Assembly (NCBI RefSeq): GCF_900116645.1
Contig: NZ_FPBO01000035.1
Location: forward strand, 1-64,000
Source: Pseudoduganella namucuonensis
GTDB taxonomy: Bacteria; Pseudomonadota; Gammaproteobacteria; Burkholderiales; Burkholderiaceae_D
Direction of reading: 5' to 3'
Length of the DNA: 64,000 bases
Part shown: piece after piece, positions 33,564 through 42,405 of the stretch
How positions within the stretch are numbered: the stretch's first letter is position 1
How the letters are laid out: each line of letters begins with the position of its first letter
Notes under the pieces: model-generated
Told to the model about the DNA's origin: nothing
What the model saw: the letters and a program-made list of their open reading frames with translations, nothing else
The model's database searches: none
Translations under genes and position numbers: made by a program

Positions 33564-35225
33564 ATGGGTATCGGCAACTGGAAGATAGGAGTCCGGCTGG
33601 CGGCCGGGCTGGGCGTGTCGCTCTTGTTCATGATCGGCATGTCGGTCAGCGGCATCGGCAACCTGGGCAGGGTCAACGACGCGACCACCGACCTGGCCAC
33701 CGACAAGGTGCCCAAGGTGATCGAGGCTTACGAGGCGGTGGGCGGCGTCAACGACATCGCGCGCGCCATGCGCAACGCGATGCTGTCCACCGACCCCGAG
33801 ACGGTCAAGAAGGAGCTCAAGCGGGTAGACGACAAGAAGGTGGAAATCGCCGGCCATCTCGACAAGCTGGACAAGCTCATTTCCGACGACGACGATCCCG
33901 AAAGCAAGGCCAAGCTCAAGGCCGTGCTGGCGGCGCGCGACCGCTACCTGGTGGTGCAGACGGCCTTCCTGGCCAAGTCCGGCGACGCGGAAAAGCGCGA
34001 CGAGAACGTGGCCTATCTGCTGACCACGGTGCGCAAGGAGCAGACCGCCTACCTGAACGCGCTGACCGACCTGGTGAAATACCAGAGCGCTGCCGTCAAC
34101 AAGGCGGCGGCCGAGGCCAACGCGGCCTATGTCGGCGTGCGCACGATGATGATCGTGCTGACCGTGGTGGCGACGGCGTTGGCTGCGCTGGTGCTGTACT
34201 GGGTCACGCGTAGCATCACCGGGCCGCTGAACCGCGCGGTCAGCCTGGCCGAGGCGGTGGCGGACGGCGACCTGACCATGAAAATCGAGTGCGACACCCG
34301 GGACGAGACCGGCCAATTGCTGCGGGCGCTGGGCAATATGAACGACAGCCTGGCGCGCACGGTCGGCAAGGTGCGATCCGGCACGCACACCATCACCAAC
34401 GCCTCAAACGAGATCGCCACCGGCAATATGGACTTGTCCAGCCGCACCGAGCAGCAGGCCTCCAGCCTGGAGGAGACCGCCTCCTCGATGGAGGAGCTGA
34501 CCTCCACCGTGACGCAGAACGCCGACAACGCGCGCCAGGCCACGGCGCTGGTGGTGGCCGCGTCCGACTTCGCCAGCAAGGGCGGCAAGGTGGTGGGCGA
34601 GGTGGTGACCACCATGGGTGCCATCAAGGAAAGCTCGAACAAGATCGTCGACATCATCGGCGTCATCGACGGCATCGCCTTCCAGACCAACATCCTGGCC
34701 TTGAACGCGGCGGTGGAGGCGGCGCGCGCGGGCGAGCAGGGCAGGGGCTTCGCGGTGGTGGCGTCCGAGGTGCGCAACCTGGCGCAGCGCTCGGCCGCCG
34801 CGGCCAGGGAGATCAAGGCGCTGATCGGGCAATCGGTGGAGACGGTCGACGCCGGCGCGCGGCTGGTGGACGAGGCCGGCGCCACCATGGACGGCATCGT
34901 CAAGGCGGTGCGGCAGGTGGCCGACATCATGACCGAGATCAGCGCGGCCAGCCAGGAGCAGAGTTCCGGCATCGCGCAGGTGAACCAGGCCATCGTGCAG
35001 ATCGACGACGCCACGCAGCAGAACGCGGCGCTGGTGGAGGAGGCGGCGGCGGCCGCGCAATCGATGCGCGACCAAGCCGAGATGCTGGCCGAGGCGGTCA
35101 GCGTGTTCCGGATCGCGGGGCAGCAATACCACGTGGAGCAGAGCGGGGCGCGCGCCGTGGTGAAAGCGGCGCCGCAAAAGCGCATCGCCGCGACGGCCTC
35201 CGGCGACGGCTGGGAAGAGTTCTAG
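33564..35225 (+). CDS. Methyl-accepting chemotaxis protein
   Basis: The 553-residue chemoreceptor has membrane segments near residues 10-30 and 192-212 around a four-helix periplasmic sensor (about 31-190). A HAMP domain (about 213-265) and a long cytoplasmic signalling coil follow. The tip is GVIDGIAFQTNILALNAAVEAARAGEQGRGFAVVA, the universally conserved MCP hairpin. The last five residues GWEEF are of the x-W-x-x-F type that docks CheR/CheB. Start ATG 33564 is set by GGAGGG; the longer frame from 33513 lacks a ribosome site. The ligand is unknown. Confidence 0.95.
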   Translation: MGIGNWKIGVRLAAGLGVSLLFMIGMSVSGIGNLGRVNDATTDLATDKVPKVIEAYEAVGGVNDIARAMRNAMLSTDPETVKKELKRVDDKKVEIAGHLDKLDKLISDDDDPESKAKLKAVLAARDRYLVVQTAFLAKSGDAEKRDENVAYLLTTVRKEQTAYLNALTDLVKYQSAAVNKAAAEANAAYVGVRTMMIVLTVVATALAALVLYWVTRSITGPLNRAVSLAEAVADGDLTMKIECDTRDETGQLLRALGNMNDSLARTVGKVRSGTHTITNASNEIATGNMDLSSRTEQQASSLEETASSMEELTSTVTQNADNARQATALVVAASDFASKGGKVVGEVVTTMGAIKESSNKIVDIIGVIDGIAFQTNILALNAAVEAARAGEQGRGFAVVASEVRNLAQRSAAAAREIKALIGQSVETVDAGARLVDEAGATMDGIVKAVRQVADIMTEISAASQEQSSGIAQVNQAIVQIDDATQQNAALVEEAAAAAQSMRDQAEMLAEAVSVFRIAGQQYHVEQSGARAVVKAAPQKRIAATASGDGWEEF

Positions 35226-35247
35226 CCCGCCCGATCGCGTTCCATGC

Positions 35248-36738
35248 CTAATACCCTATTTTGAAACTGGACGAAATCGAACTAGGCAGACTGGCCGGCA
35301 GGGCGATGACCAAAGCGTCGTCCCGCTGCGTCCATTTCAAGGCCGCTTTGCTACCCAGCAGGCTTACGGACTTGACGGGACGGCTCTCGTGCGCCGAATT
35401 CTTGCCCAGGGACGCGATGCGGACTTCGCCCGCCGGTTCGCCCAGGGTGATGGCGTACAGGTGGCCGTCCTTGGTGGTGAAGCGGATGTCGGCCGGCGTG
35501 TAAGCCGCGGTTTCCTTGAAGTGCCCCGCTTCCGCCTTGGTCGGTCCTTCGCCGAAGATTTTCCATGGCCGGGTGCCGTAAATCGCGTCGCCGTTGACCT
35601 TCATCCAGTCGGCCATCTGCGCGACGAATTGCAGGCATTCGGGCGGCAGGCTGCCGTCCGGGTACTGCACCACGTTCAGGAGCAGGTTGCCGTTCTTGCT
35701 GACGATGTCCGCCAGCATGTAGACGACCTCCGCGGTTTTCTTGTACTTGTAGCCTTCGCTGTAAAACCAGTCGCCGATCGATGTATCGGTTTGCCACGGC
35801 AATGCTTGTATCCCCTCCATCACGCCGCGCTCCACGTCCTGCACCCCCGCCTTCGCCAGGAATTCGCCGGAACCAATAGCCTTGTGGTTGTACACCGCCT
35901 CGAGCTTGCCCTTGTGGGCGGCCATATTCCGGTTGTAGAAATCGGCCACCAGGGTGCGACCGACCACGCCAAAGGGAATCCCGCCATCGGAGTACAACAG
36001 GTCCGGCTGATACCGGGTGAGCAGATCGGTCATGCGGTTGAACCATTGCTGGTGCCAGGCCGGATCCTTGGCGTACCAGGTTTCGGCATTGTGGTACAGC
36101 TGGGTGTGCGCGGGGTGGTACAGGTCCGCGTAGGCCGGATCGGCGCCGTCGTAGGGCACGCCTTTTTGCGGCCCGGTCTGGTCGGCGTTGTGGCTGGTCG
36201 TGAACCAGCCATAGCTGGCGCCCAGATGCTCCGACACGCCGAAGCGCAGGCCGGCACGCTGCGCCGCGTCGCGCCAGGCGCCGACGATGTCGCGTTTCGG
36301 CCCCGTCTTCACCGCGTTCCAGCGATGGTGCCGGGAATCCCACAGGTCGAAATTATCGTGGTGCACGCCCATCGACACGAAATACTTCGCGCCGGCCGCC
36401 TTGTACAAGGCCATCAGCGCTTCCGGGTCGAATTTTTCGGCCTTCCAGAGCGGGATGATGTCCTTGTAGCCGACCTTGCCGGGGTGGCCGTAATGTTCAA
36501 GGTGGTGCTTGTACTGCGGCGAGTCCTGGACATACATGTTGCGCGCGTACCAGTCGCCGGCGCGCGGCACCGACTGCGGGCCCCAGTGCGACCAGATGCC
36601 GAACTTGGCGTCGCGGAACCAGTCGGGCGCCGTGTAGGTGTTGAGGGATTCCGCGTCGGGCTTGAAGGGCGCGGGGGCCGCGTGAGCGACATTGCTTGTT
36701 GCCATCAAGGCACAGAGGGCGAGCGAGGGTAGTTTCAT
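35248..36738 (-). CDS. GH29 alpha-L-fucosidase
   Basis: This 496-residue exported glycosidase has a signal peptide (1-20, cut at AHA-A). The GH29 core starts WFRDAKFGIWSHWGPQSVP, and continues with AKYFVSMGVHHDNFDLWDS. The nucleophile is D251 in LLYSDGG. It would release fucose from glycans in the periplasm or outside. The acid/base residue of GH29 varies and is not identified. The C-terminal beta domain spans about 390-496. No fucose transporter or metabolic gene adjoins it, so it stands alone. It is convergent with the chemoreceptor gene, whose stop is 22 bases away. Confidence 0.9.
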   Translation of the reverse strand: MKLPSLALCALMATSNVAHAAPAPFKPDAESLNTYTAPDWFRDAKFGIWSHWGPQSVPRAGDWYARNMYVQDSPQYKHHLEHYGHPGKVGYKDIIPLWKAEKFDPEALMALYKAAGAKYFVSMGVHHDNFDLWDSRHHRWNAVKTGPKRDIVGAWRDAAQRAGLRFGVSEHLGASYGWFTTSHNADQTGPQKGVPYDGADPAYADLYHPAHTQLYHNAETWYAKDPAWHQQWFNRMTDLLTRYQPDLLYSDGGIPFGVVGRTLVADFYNRNMAAHKGKLEAVYNHKAIGSGEFLAKAGVQDVERGVMEGIQALPWQTDTSIGDWFYSEGYKYKKTAEVVYMLADIVSKNGNLLLNVVQYPDGSLPPECLQFVAQMADWMKVNGDAIYGTRPWKIFGEGPTKAEAGHFKETAAYTPADIRFTTKDGHLYAITLGEPAGEVRIASLGKNSAHESRPVKSVSLLGSKAALKWTQRDDALVIALPASLPSSISSSFKIGY

Positions 36739-36841
36739 GTGTCCCGGTATTGATTTTTATATATAAAAAACTCACGGGACCGATTTTAGACCATTCTTCG
36801 CCGAGCGCGAACTGTTTTTTGCGCCGCCCGCCTGCCGGCGC

Positions 36842-37888
36842 CTATTGCCCCGGGTTCGGGGCGGCGGCGTGGATGGCGTCGATGCGCGCCACCACGTCCG
36901 GCGGCAGCACCGTGCCGAAGGCGTCGATGTTCTGCTCCAGCTGCGCCAGCGTGGTCGCGCCGATGATGGTGGAGGCCACGAACCAGCGCGAGTAGCACCA
37001 GGCCAGCGCCATTTGCGCCGGCGTCATGCCGTGCGCGCGCGCCAGCGCCGCGTACTGCCCCACCGCCGCCACCACGCCCGGGCGCAGATAGCGCGGGCTC
37101 CAGGTCGGCGGGAAGATGGTCAAGCGGCCGCGCGCCTTCGGATCGTCGAGGTACTTCGCGCTGAGCTGGCCGAAGGCCAGCGGGCTGTAGGCCAGCAGGC
37201 CCACGTTTTCGCGGTGGCAGGTCTCGTCCAGCAGGCTGGTCTCGAAGTGGCGCGCGGCGAGGTTGTACAGGTTCTGTATCGTGGCGATGCGCGGCAGGCC
37301 CTTCATCTCGGCCCGCTTGACGAACTCGCACACGCCCCAGCTGGTTTCGTTCGACACGCCGATGTGGCGGATCTTGCCCTCGTCCACCAGCCTGCCCAGC
37401 GCCGCCAGGGTGTCCTCGATGGCCACCGACGCGCGGTCCTTGGACGGATCGAACACGTTGGCGCCGAAGATGGGCGCGTTGCGGCTGGGCCAGTGCAATT
37501 GGTATAAATCGATATGGTCCGTTTGCAGCCGCCGCAGGCTGGCCTCGACGGCGGCGCGGATGTTGGCCTCGTCCAGGTTGTTGGCGCCGCCGCGCACCCA
37601 GTGCATATACGGGTTCGGGCCGGCCACCTTGGTGGCCAGCACCACGTCGCCGCGCTTGCCGGTCTTCCTCAGCCAGCTGCCGATGTGGCGCTCGGTGGCG
37701 CCCTGCGTTTCGGCGCGCGGCATCACCGGATACATCTCGGCGGTGTCGATGAAGTTCACGCCGCGGGAGAGCGCGTAGTCGAGCTGGCTGTGCGCCTCGG
37801 CCTCGCTGTTCTGCTCGCCGAAGGTCATGGTGCCCAGGCACACCTTGCTGACCTTGAGGCCGCTGCCGCCCAATATCGTGTATTCCAT
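36842..37888 (-). CDS. tas: Aldo/keto reductase (Tas-like)
   Basis: This 348-residue NADPH-dependent reductase closely follows the E. coli Tas layout: CLGTMTFGEQNSEAEAHSQL, FIDTAEMYPV and LYQLHWPSR. The catalytic tetrad is D48, Y53, K87 and H132. The C-terminal NADPH site includes STIIGATTLAQLEQNI. Start ATG 37888 is chosen because GGAGCGAG lies upstream; the frame runs back to 37981 but that stretch is the inverted repeat. Its physiological substrate is unknown. It is last in the series nudix-aat-bpt-pyrD-tas. Confidence 0.9.
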   Translation of the reverse strand: MEYTILGGSGLKVSKVCLGTMTFGEQNSEAEAHSQLDYALSRGVNFIDTAEMYPVMPRAETQGATERHIGSWLRKTGKRGDVVLATKVAGPNPYMHWVRGGANNLDEANIRAAVEASLRRLQTDHIDLYQLHWPSRNAPIFGANVFDPSKDRASVAIEDTLAALGRLVDEGKIRHIGVSNETSWGVCEFVKRAEMKGLPRIATIQNLYNLAARHFETSLLDETCHRENVGLLAYSPLAFGQLSAKYLDDPKARGRLTIFPPTWSPRYLRPGVVAAVGQYAALARAHGMTPAQMALAWCYSRWFVASTIIGATTLAQLEQNIDAFGTVLPPDVVARIDAIHAAAPNPGQ

Positions 37889-37923
37889 TGCTCGCTCCAA
37901 GTCGTGTGATGGCGTCGAAGTGG

Positions 37924-37970
37924 CGAGCTGAGCCCCATTTGGGGCCAGGCCCCAAATGGGGCTCAGCTCG
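37924..37970. repeat. Perfect 23-bp-arm palindrome between pyrD and tas
   Basis: Arms 37924-37946 and 37948-37970 are exact reverse complements around A37947. The arm includes GAGCTGAGCCCCATTTGGGG. No T-run follows it on either strand, so it is not a classic terminator. It belongs to the group of GC-box palindromes in this window. Confidence 0.85.
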
Positions 37971-37984
37971 GCTGGCGGCACGGG

Positions 37985-39025
37985 TCAGCGGCGGATGGCG
38001 TCGGCGCAGTCGCGCACCAGGGCCGAACCGGCGTAGATCAGGCCGCTATACAGCTGCACCAGTTGCGCGCCGGCGTCCATCTTCACCTTGGCGTCCGCGC
38101 CGCGCATGATGCCGCCCACGCCGATGATGGGCAGGGCCTCGCCCAGCTCGGCCTTGAGCAGGCGGATCACCTGGTTGGACAGTTCGAACACCGGCGCGCC
38201 GGACAGGCCGCCGGCCTCGGCGCCGTGCTGCATGCCCTCCACCGCCGCGCGGCTGAGCGTGGTGTTGGTGGCGATCACGCCGTCGATCTGGTGGCGCAGC
38301 AGCGCGTCGGCGATGTTCTTGACCTGGTCGCCGTCCATGTCCGGCGCGATCTTCAGGGCCAGCGGCACGTAGCGCTTGTGCTGGTCGGCCAGCCGCCGCT
38401 GCGCCTGCTTCAGCTGGGCCAGCAGGCCGTCCAGCTCGGAACCGCCCTGCAGCTGGCGCAGGTTCTTGGTGTTGGGCGAGGAGATGTTCACCGTCACGTA
38501 GCTGGCGTAGGGGTAGACCTTTTCCAGGCAGTGCAGGTAGTCGTCGGCGGCGCGCTCGATCGGCGTGTCGGCGTTCTTGCCGATGTTCAGGCCCAGCACG
38601 CCCTCCTTGTTCTGGTAGAAGCGCGACGACTGCACGTTGGCCACGAAGGCGTCCACGCCGCCGTTGTTGAAGCCCATGCGGTTGATGATGCCGTGCGCGG
38701 CCGGCAGGCGGAACATGCGCGGCTTGGGGTTGCCGGGCTGCGCGCGCGGCGTCACGGTGCCGACCTCGATCGAGCCGAAGCCCAGGTCGGCCAGCGCGTC
38801 GATGTAGGCGCCGTCCTTGTCCAGGCCGGCGGCCAGGCCGACCGGGTTCTTGAACAGGATGCCCATCACCGTGCGCGGGTCCGGCTTGGGGGCGCGCACG
38901 AAGGCGCGCGTCAGGCCCAGCGCGGAGGCGCGCTTGAGGGCGGGCAGGGTGAAGTGGTGGGCGGCTTCGGCGTCCATCGAGAACAGCACGGGACGCGCGA
39001 GGGAATACAGGAATTTGTCGGACAT
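37985..39025 (-). CDS. pyrD: Dihydroorotate dehydrogenase (quinone), class 2
   Basis: PyrD (346 aa) oxidises dihydroorotate to orotate in pyrimidine synthesis, passing electrons to quinone at the inner membrane. The N-terminal amphipathic helix (MSDKFLYSLARPVLFSMDAEAAHH) marks class 2. The active-site serine is in NISSPNTKNLRQLQ, and FMN binding is in GLDKDG and VGGIMRGADAKVKMDAGAQLVQLYSGL. Start ATG 39025 is the homologous position. It lies between bpt and tas on the same strand. Confidence 0.97.
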   Translation of the reverse strand: MSDKFLYSLARPVLFSMDAEAAHHFTLPALKRASALGLTRAFVRAPKPDPRTVMGILFKNPVGLAAGLDKDGAYIDALADLGFGSIEVGTVTPRAQPGNPKPRMFRLPAAHGIINRMGFNNGGVDAFVANVQSSRFYQNKEGVLGLNIGKNADTPIERAADDYLHCLEKVYPYASYVTVNISSPNTKNLRQLQGGSELDGLLAQLKQAQRRLADQHKRYVPLALKIAPDMDGDQVKNIADALLRHQIDGVIATNTTLSRAAVEGMQHGAEAGGLSGAPVFELSNQVIRLLKAELGEALPIIGVGGIMRGADAKVKMDAGAQLVQLYSGLIYAGSALVRDCADAIRR

Positions 39026-39057
39026 TGGGGGGCCACCGGAAAAAAGTAGCCCGTATT

Positions 39058-39786
39058 TTACCTCGCCAGCACGCCCCACTGTCCCTTGACGCGCGCCTCC
39101 AGCGGCTGGAAGTTGATCTTGTAGGACATCTTCGGGCTGTCCGCTATCCAGTAGCCGAGGTAGACGTAGGGCAGCCCGAGTTCCTGCGCCTGGGTGATCT
39201 GCCACACGATGTTGTAGGTGCCGAAGGAGGCGCCCTCGACGTCCGGGTCGAAGAAGGTGTAGACCGAGGACAGCCCGTCCGACAGCACGTCGATGATGCT
39301 GACCATGCGCAGCGTGCCGTCCGGCTCGCGGAACTCCACCAGCCGCGTGTTGACGCGGCTTTGCAGCAGGAACTGCGCGTACTGGTCGCGGCTGTCCTGG
39401 TCCATGCCGCCGCCGGCGTGGCGCGTGCTCTGGTAGCGCAGGTACAGGTCGTAGTGCTCGTCCGAGAACGACAGCGTGGCGACGCCGGCGCGCAGCTTGC
39501 CGTGGCGCGCCCAGGCGCGGCGCTGGCCGCGGGTGGGCACGAACTGGCCGGCCACCACCCGCACCGGCACGCAGGCCTGGCAGCCGTCGCAATACGGCCG
39601 GTAGGTGAAGATGCCGCTGCGGCGGAAGCCGTTCTTGACCAGCTCGGAATAGACGTCCGCGTTGATCAGGTGCGACGGGGTGGCGACTTGCGAGCGCGCC
39701 TGGCGGTCGTCCAGGTAGCTGCAAGGGTAGGGCGCTGTCGTATAGAACTGCAGCGTCGCAAAGGGGAGGTCATTCAGATGCGTCAT
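39058..39786 (-). CDS. bpt: Aspartate/glutamate leucyltransferase (Bpt)
   Basis: The 242-residue aminoacyl-tRNA-protein transferase (ATE-like fold) attaches Leu to proteins with N-terminal Asp/Glu, marking them for ClpAP through ClpS. The N-terminal segment has the cysteines YPCSYL and YRPYCDGCQACVPVR, the metal-site motif of this family. The C-terminal domain ends LGYWIADSPKMSYKINFQPLEA. It works with Aat, encoded 75 bases upstream, and forms the bacterial N-end rule pair. It is 32 bases before pyrD. Confidence 0.95.
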   Translation of the reverse strand: MTHLNDLPFATLQFYTTAPYPCSYLDDRQARSQVATPSHLINADVYSELVKNGFRRSGIFTYRPYCDGCQACVPVRVVAGQFVPTRGQRRAWARHGKLRAGVATLSFSDEHYDLYLRYQSTRHAGGGMDQDSRDQYAQFLLQSRVNTRLVEFREPDGTLRMVSIIDVLSDGLSSVYTFFDPDVEGASFGTYNIVWQITQAQELGLPYVYLGYWIADSPKMSYKINFQPLEARVKGQWGVLAR

Positions 39787-39861
39787 GCACGTGTCCCGTC
39801 AGTGCCAATGTCTTTGATCCTATCATAACGCGTCCGGCCGGGAACAGTGTGAACGCGCGCA

Positions 39862-40593
39862 CTAAACTGTGGCGGATGGATACGGCGGCGCGGGCCGCCA
39901 GTCGCGGATCGGGGGCAGCGCGATGTTGCGCCGCAGGTGCGCGAGGAATTCGGCGCGCGGAATGGGCGCGGCGCCCAGCGAGGCCAGGTGGCCGGTTTCC
40001 TGCTGGCAGTCGATCATGGCCACGCCGTGGCCGCGCAGGAAGTGCACCAGGTAGGCCAGCGCGATCTTGGAGCCGTCGGTGACGCGCGCGAACATCGATT
40101 CGCCGTAGAACATGCGGCCGATGCACACGCCGTAGGCGCCGCCCACCAGTTCGCCGTCCAGCCACAGTTCGGACGAGTGCGCGTAGCCGAGCCGGTGCAG
40201 GCCGGTGTAGCCGGCGATGATGTCCTCCGAGATCCAGGTGCCGGGGCCGTCGCGGCGCGGGGCGGCGCAGGCGCGCATCACGTCCTCGAAGGCGAAGTCG
40301 AAGCGCACCTCCCAGCGGCCGCCGTCGGCCGCGCTGCGCTGCACCTTCCGGATGGCCTTCTTGAGGCTGTCCGAGACTCGGAAGTCGGCCGTCATCAGCA
40401 CCATGCGCGGGTCGGTGCTCCACCACAGGATGGGCTGGCCCTCGGAGAACCAGGGGAAGATGCCGCGCTGGTAGGCGGCCAGCAGGCGCGCCGGCGACAG
40501 GTCGGCGCCGGCGGCCAGCAGCCCGGGCGCGTCGGTGGTCAGCGCTTCATCGACGTCGGGAAAGGGGGTGTGGGCGTCCAGCCAGGGGATCAT
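39862..40593 (-). CDS. aat: Leucyl/phenylalanyl-tRNA--protein transferase
   Basis: Aat (243 aa) transfers Leu or Phe from tRNA to N-terminal Lys/Arg residues, marking them for ClpS/ClpAP. The family block LLAAYQRGIFPWFSEGQPILWWSTDPRMVL is at about 40-70, and LVGGAYGVCIGRMFYGESMFAR near the centre. Its start overlaps the nudix stop by four bases (ATGA), so translation is coupled. It lies next to bpt, so both N-end rule transferases are co-transcribed. Confidence 0.97.
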   Translation of the reverse strand: MIPWLDAHTPFPDVDEALTTDAPGLLAAGADLSPARLLAAYQRGIFPWFSEGQPILWWSTDPRMVLMTADFRVSDSLKKAIRKVQRSAADGGRWEVRFDFAFEDVMRACAAPRRDGPGTWISEDIIAGYTGLHRLGYAHSSELWLDGELVGGAYGVCIGRMFYGESMFARVTDGSKIALAYLVHFLRGHGVAMIDCQQETGHLASLGAAPIPRAEFLAHLRRNIALPPIRDWRPAPPYPSATV

Positions 40594-41162
40594 ACGTCAC
40601 TGCGCATGGGCTTGGAGATGTCCAGGGTGTGGAAGCCGTAGGCGCCGCCCTCGCGCATGCGGACGCGGTCGGCGAAAAACAGTTCCAGCGTGGCGCGGAT
40701 GGTGGGGAAGGCGAGTTCGTCCCAGGGGATCTCGTCCTCGCTGAACATCCGCACGTCCAGGCTTTCCTCCCCGGGGGCGAAATCGAGGTCGCGCAGGGTG
40801 GCCAGGTAGAACATATGCACCTGGTGCACGCGCGCCACGTTAATCAGGGTAAACAGCTGGCCCAGCTCGATGTTGGCGCCGGCCTCCTCCTCGGTCTCGC
40901 GCACGGCGGCCTCGGCGGTGGTTTCATTGTTTTCCATGAAGCCGGCCGGCAAGGTCCAGTAGCCGTAGCGCGGCTCGATGGCGCGCTTGCACAGCAGCAC
41001 CTGCAGCTTGCCCTCGCGCTCCCAGACGGGAACCGAGCCCAGCACCATCTTGGGGTTCTGGTAATGGATGGTGGTGCATTGCGCGCAGACGTAGCGCGGG
41101 CGGTTGTCGCCGGCGGGGACGGTCAGCTCGACGGGATGGGCGCATTCGGAGCAGAATTTCAT
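40590..41162 (-). CDS. Nudix hydrolase with N-terminal zinc ribbon
   Basis: This 190-residue protein has a CxxC...CxxC zinc ribbon at the N-terminus (KFCSECAHP and YVCAQCTTIHYQNPK) and a Nudix domain with the box GFMENNETTAEAAVRETEEEAGA. It is related to the NADH pyrophosphatase NudC-type zinc-ribbon Nudix proteins, though shorter. It would cleave a nucleoside diphosphate linked to another group; the substrate is unknown. ATG 41162 places the ribbon at the very start as in relatives; GTG 41192 would add ten residues. It heads the nudix-aat-bpt-pyrD-tas series. Confidence 0.85.
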   Translation of the reverse strand: MKFCSECAHPVELTVPAGDNRPRYVCAQCTTIHYQNPKMVLGSVPVWEREGKLQVLLCKRAIEPRYGYWTLPAGFMENNETTAEAAVRETEEEAGANIELGQLFTLINVARVHQVHMFYLATLRDLDFAPGEESLDVRMFSEDEIPWDELAFPTIRATLELFFADRVRMREGGAYGFHTLDISKPMRSDV

Positions 41163-41303
41163 GGGAGCGGGCAGGTTCGGGGCATTGGTCACGTTTTCGC
41201 TTACTTTACACCGATTGCGTGCTCTACGCGTAGTGTGGCGGCACGCTATGCAGTTATCGTGCCAGATATAAAAGTTCTATGATCCGGGTTTTTAGGATAA
41301 ATA

Positions 41304-41332
41304 TTGCCTAAAGCGGCGAACTGACCTATAAT
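41304..41332 (+). promoter_or_regulatory. Sigma-70 promoter of tRNA-fMet
   Basis: TTGCCT (41304-41309) and a perfect TATAAT (41327-41332) are 17 bp apart, ending 12 bases before the tRNA. Confidence 0.8.
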
Positions 41333-41344
41333 ACGTTCATCAGA

Positions 41345-41421
41345 CGCGGGGTGGAGCAGTCTGGCAGCTCGTCGGGCTCATAACCCGAAGGTCACAGGTT
41401 CAAATCCTGTCCCCGCAACCA
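41345..41421 (+). tRNA. Initiator tRNA-fMet (anticodon CAT)
   Basis: This is a 77-nt tRNA with encoded CCA. The first base C1 opposes A72, so the acceptor ends in the unpaired C-A typical of initiators. The anticodon stem has the three G-C pairs GGG/CCC around CTCATAA, the other initiator mark. It is nearly identical to E. coli fMet apart from the T-stem. Confidence 0.98.
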
Positions 41422-41427
41422 AATACT

Positions 41428-41467
41428 AAAAGCCGTTGACACTCTCCCGAGTGTCGACGGCTTTTTT
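41428..41467 (+). terminator. Rho-independent terminator of tRNA-fMet
   Basis: AAAAGCCGTTGACACTC and GAGTGTCGACGGCTTT pair with one G-T wobble around a TCCC loop and end in a T-run, six bases after the tRNA. Its A-tract also serves the convergent methyltransferase gene. Confidence 0.92.
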
Positions 41468-41477
41468 CATTTCCGCA

Positions 41478-42329
41478 TCACACCGTGGCCCGTACCATGC
41501 GGGTGGCGCTGCCCAGGTGCAGCTGGTCGCCGCGGCCCGCCAGGTACATGGCCGCCATGCGCTCGCGGTCGAAGTGCTCGACCCGGCTGTAACCGAGGCC
41601 GCGCAGCATGCGGTCCAGCGCGTCCGGATGGAAGTTGCTTTTCCAGGGCTCGCCGCCATGGGCCAGGCTGGCGGAAATGGCGTCCATCGCGGCGCGGTCG
41701 GCCGGCGCCTGCAGCTCGGGCGCGACGACGTAGTCGAACACCACGCTGGAGCCGGGCGCGCAGCCGGCGATGTGGCGCAAGGTGTCTTCCACGTCCCCCG
41801 GTTCCAGGTAGAGCGTGACGCCCAGCCACGAGAAGCAGGCCGGCGCGCCGCGGTCGAATCCCGCCGCCGCCAAGGCCGGCGCCAGCGCGCCCTCCTCGAA
41901 GTCGGTGGCGACATAGCTGAGCGTCGCCGGGACGGGAATGCCGGCCGCTTCCAGCAGGCCGCGCTTCCATCGCTGGGTGGCCGGCAAGTCCACCTCGAAC
42001 AGGCGCGCCGCCGCCGTGTCGCCGCGGTAGGCCATCGTGTCCAGGCCGGCGCCCAGCGTGACGTGCTGTGTCACGCCGCGCCGTCGCGCGTCGCGCCAGC
42101 TGTCCTCGGCCAGGCGGCTGCGGATCACCAGTATCGTGCGCAGCGCCGTGGTGGAGGGCTCGTTGAGCTTGTCGATGTCGGCGCGCAGCCGCGCCTCCTC
42201 CTCGGCGCCGAGTATTTTCAGGGCCAGCGGGTCGTCCAGTATCGGCGGCCGGTCCAGGAACTGGTGCGCCGCGCGCAGGCGGGCCACCAGCATGGCGCTG
42301 GGTTTCGGCGGGATGGTTTCAGTATGCAT
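41478..42329 (-). CDS. Class I SAM-dependent methyltransferase (PPM/LCM-like family)
   Basis: The 283-residue protein fits the leucine carboxyl methyltransferase-like family (PF04072; TIGR00027 type), with the SAM loop VTLGAGLDTMAYR, then FEVDLPATQRWKR and CFSWLGVTLYLEPGDV. Bacterial members modify small molecules or polyketides, and the target here is unknown. It is convergent with tRNA-fMet and divergent from the DUF3142 gene. There is no biosynthetic cluster near it. Confidence 0.85.
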   Translation of the reverse strand: MHTETIPPKPSAMLVARLRAAHQFLDRPPILDDPLALKILGAEEEARLRADIDKLNEPSTTALRTILVIRSRLAEDSWRDARRRGVTQHVTLGAGLDTMAYRGDTAAARLFEVDLPATQRWKRGLLEAAGIPVPATLSYVATDFEEGALAPALAAAGFDRGAPACFSWLGVTLYLEPGDVEDTLRHIAGCAPGSSVVFDYVVAPELQAPADRAAMDAISASLAHGGEPWKSNFHPDALDRMLRGLGYSRVEHFDRERMAAMYLAGRGDQLHLGSATRMVRATV

Positions 42330-42405
42330 GTCGTCCTCCGTGTATGGGGATCGTAGCCGAAAGCCCGGCGTTGCGCGAGGTTCAACCGTGCTTTATGCTG
42401 CCTGG

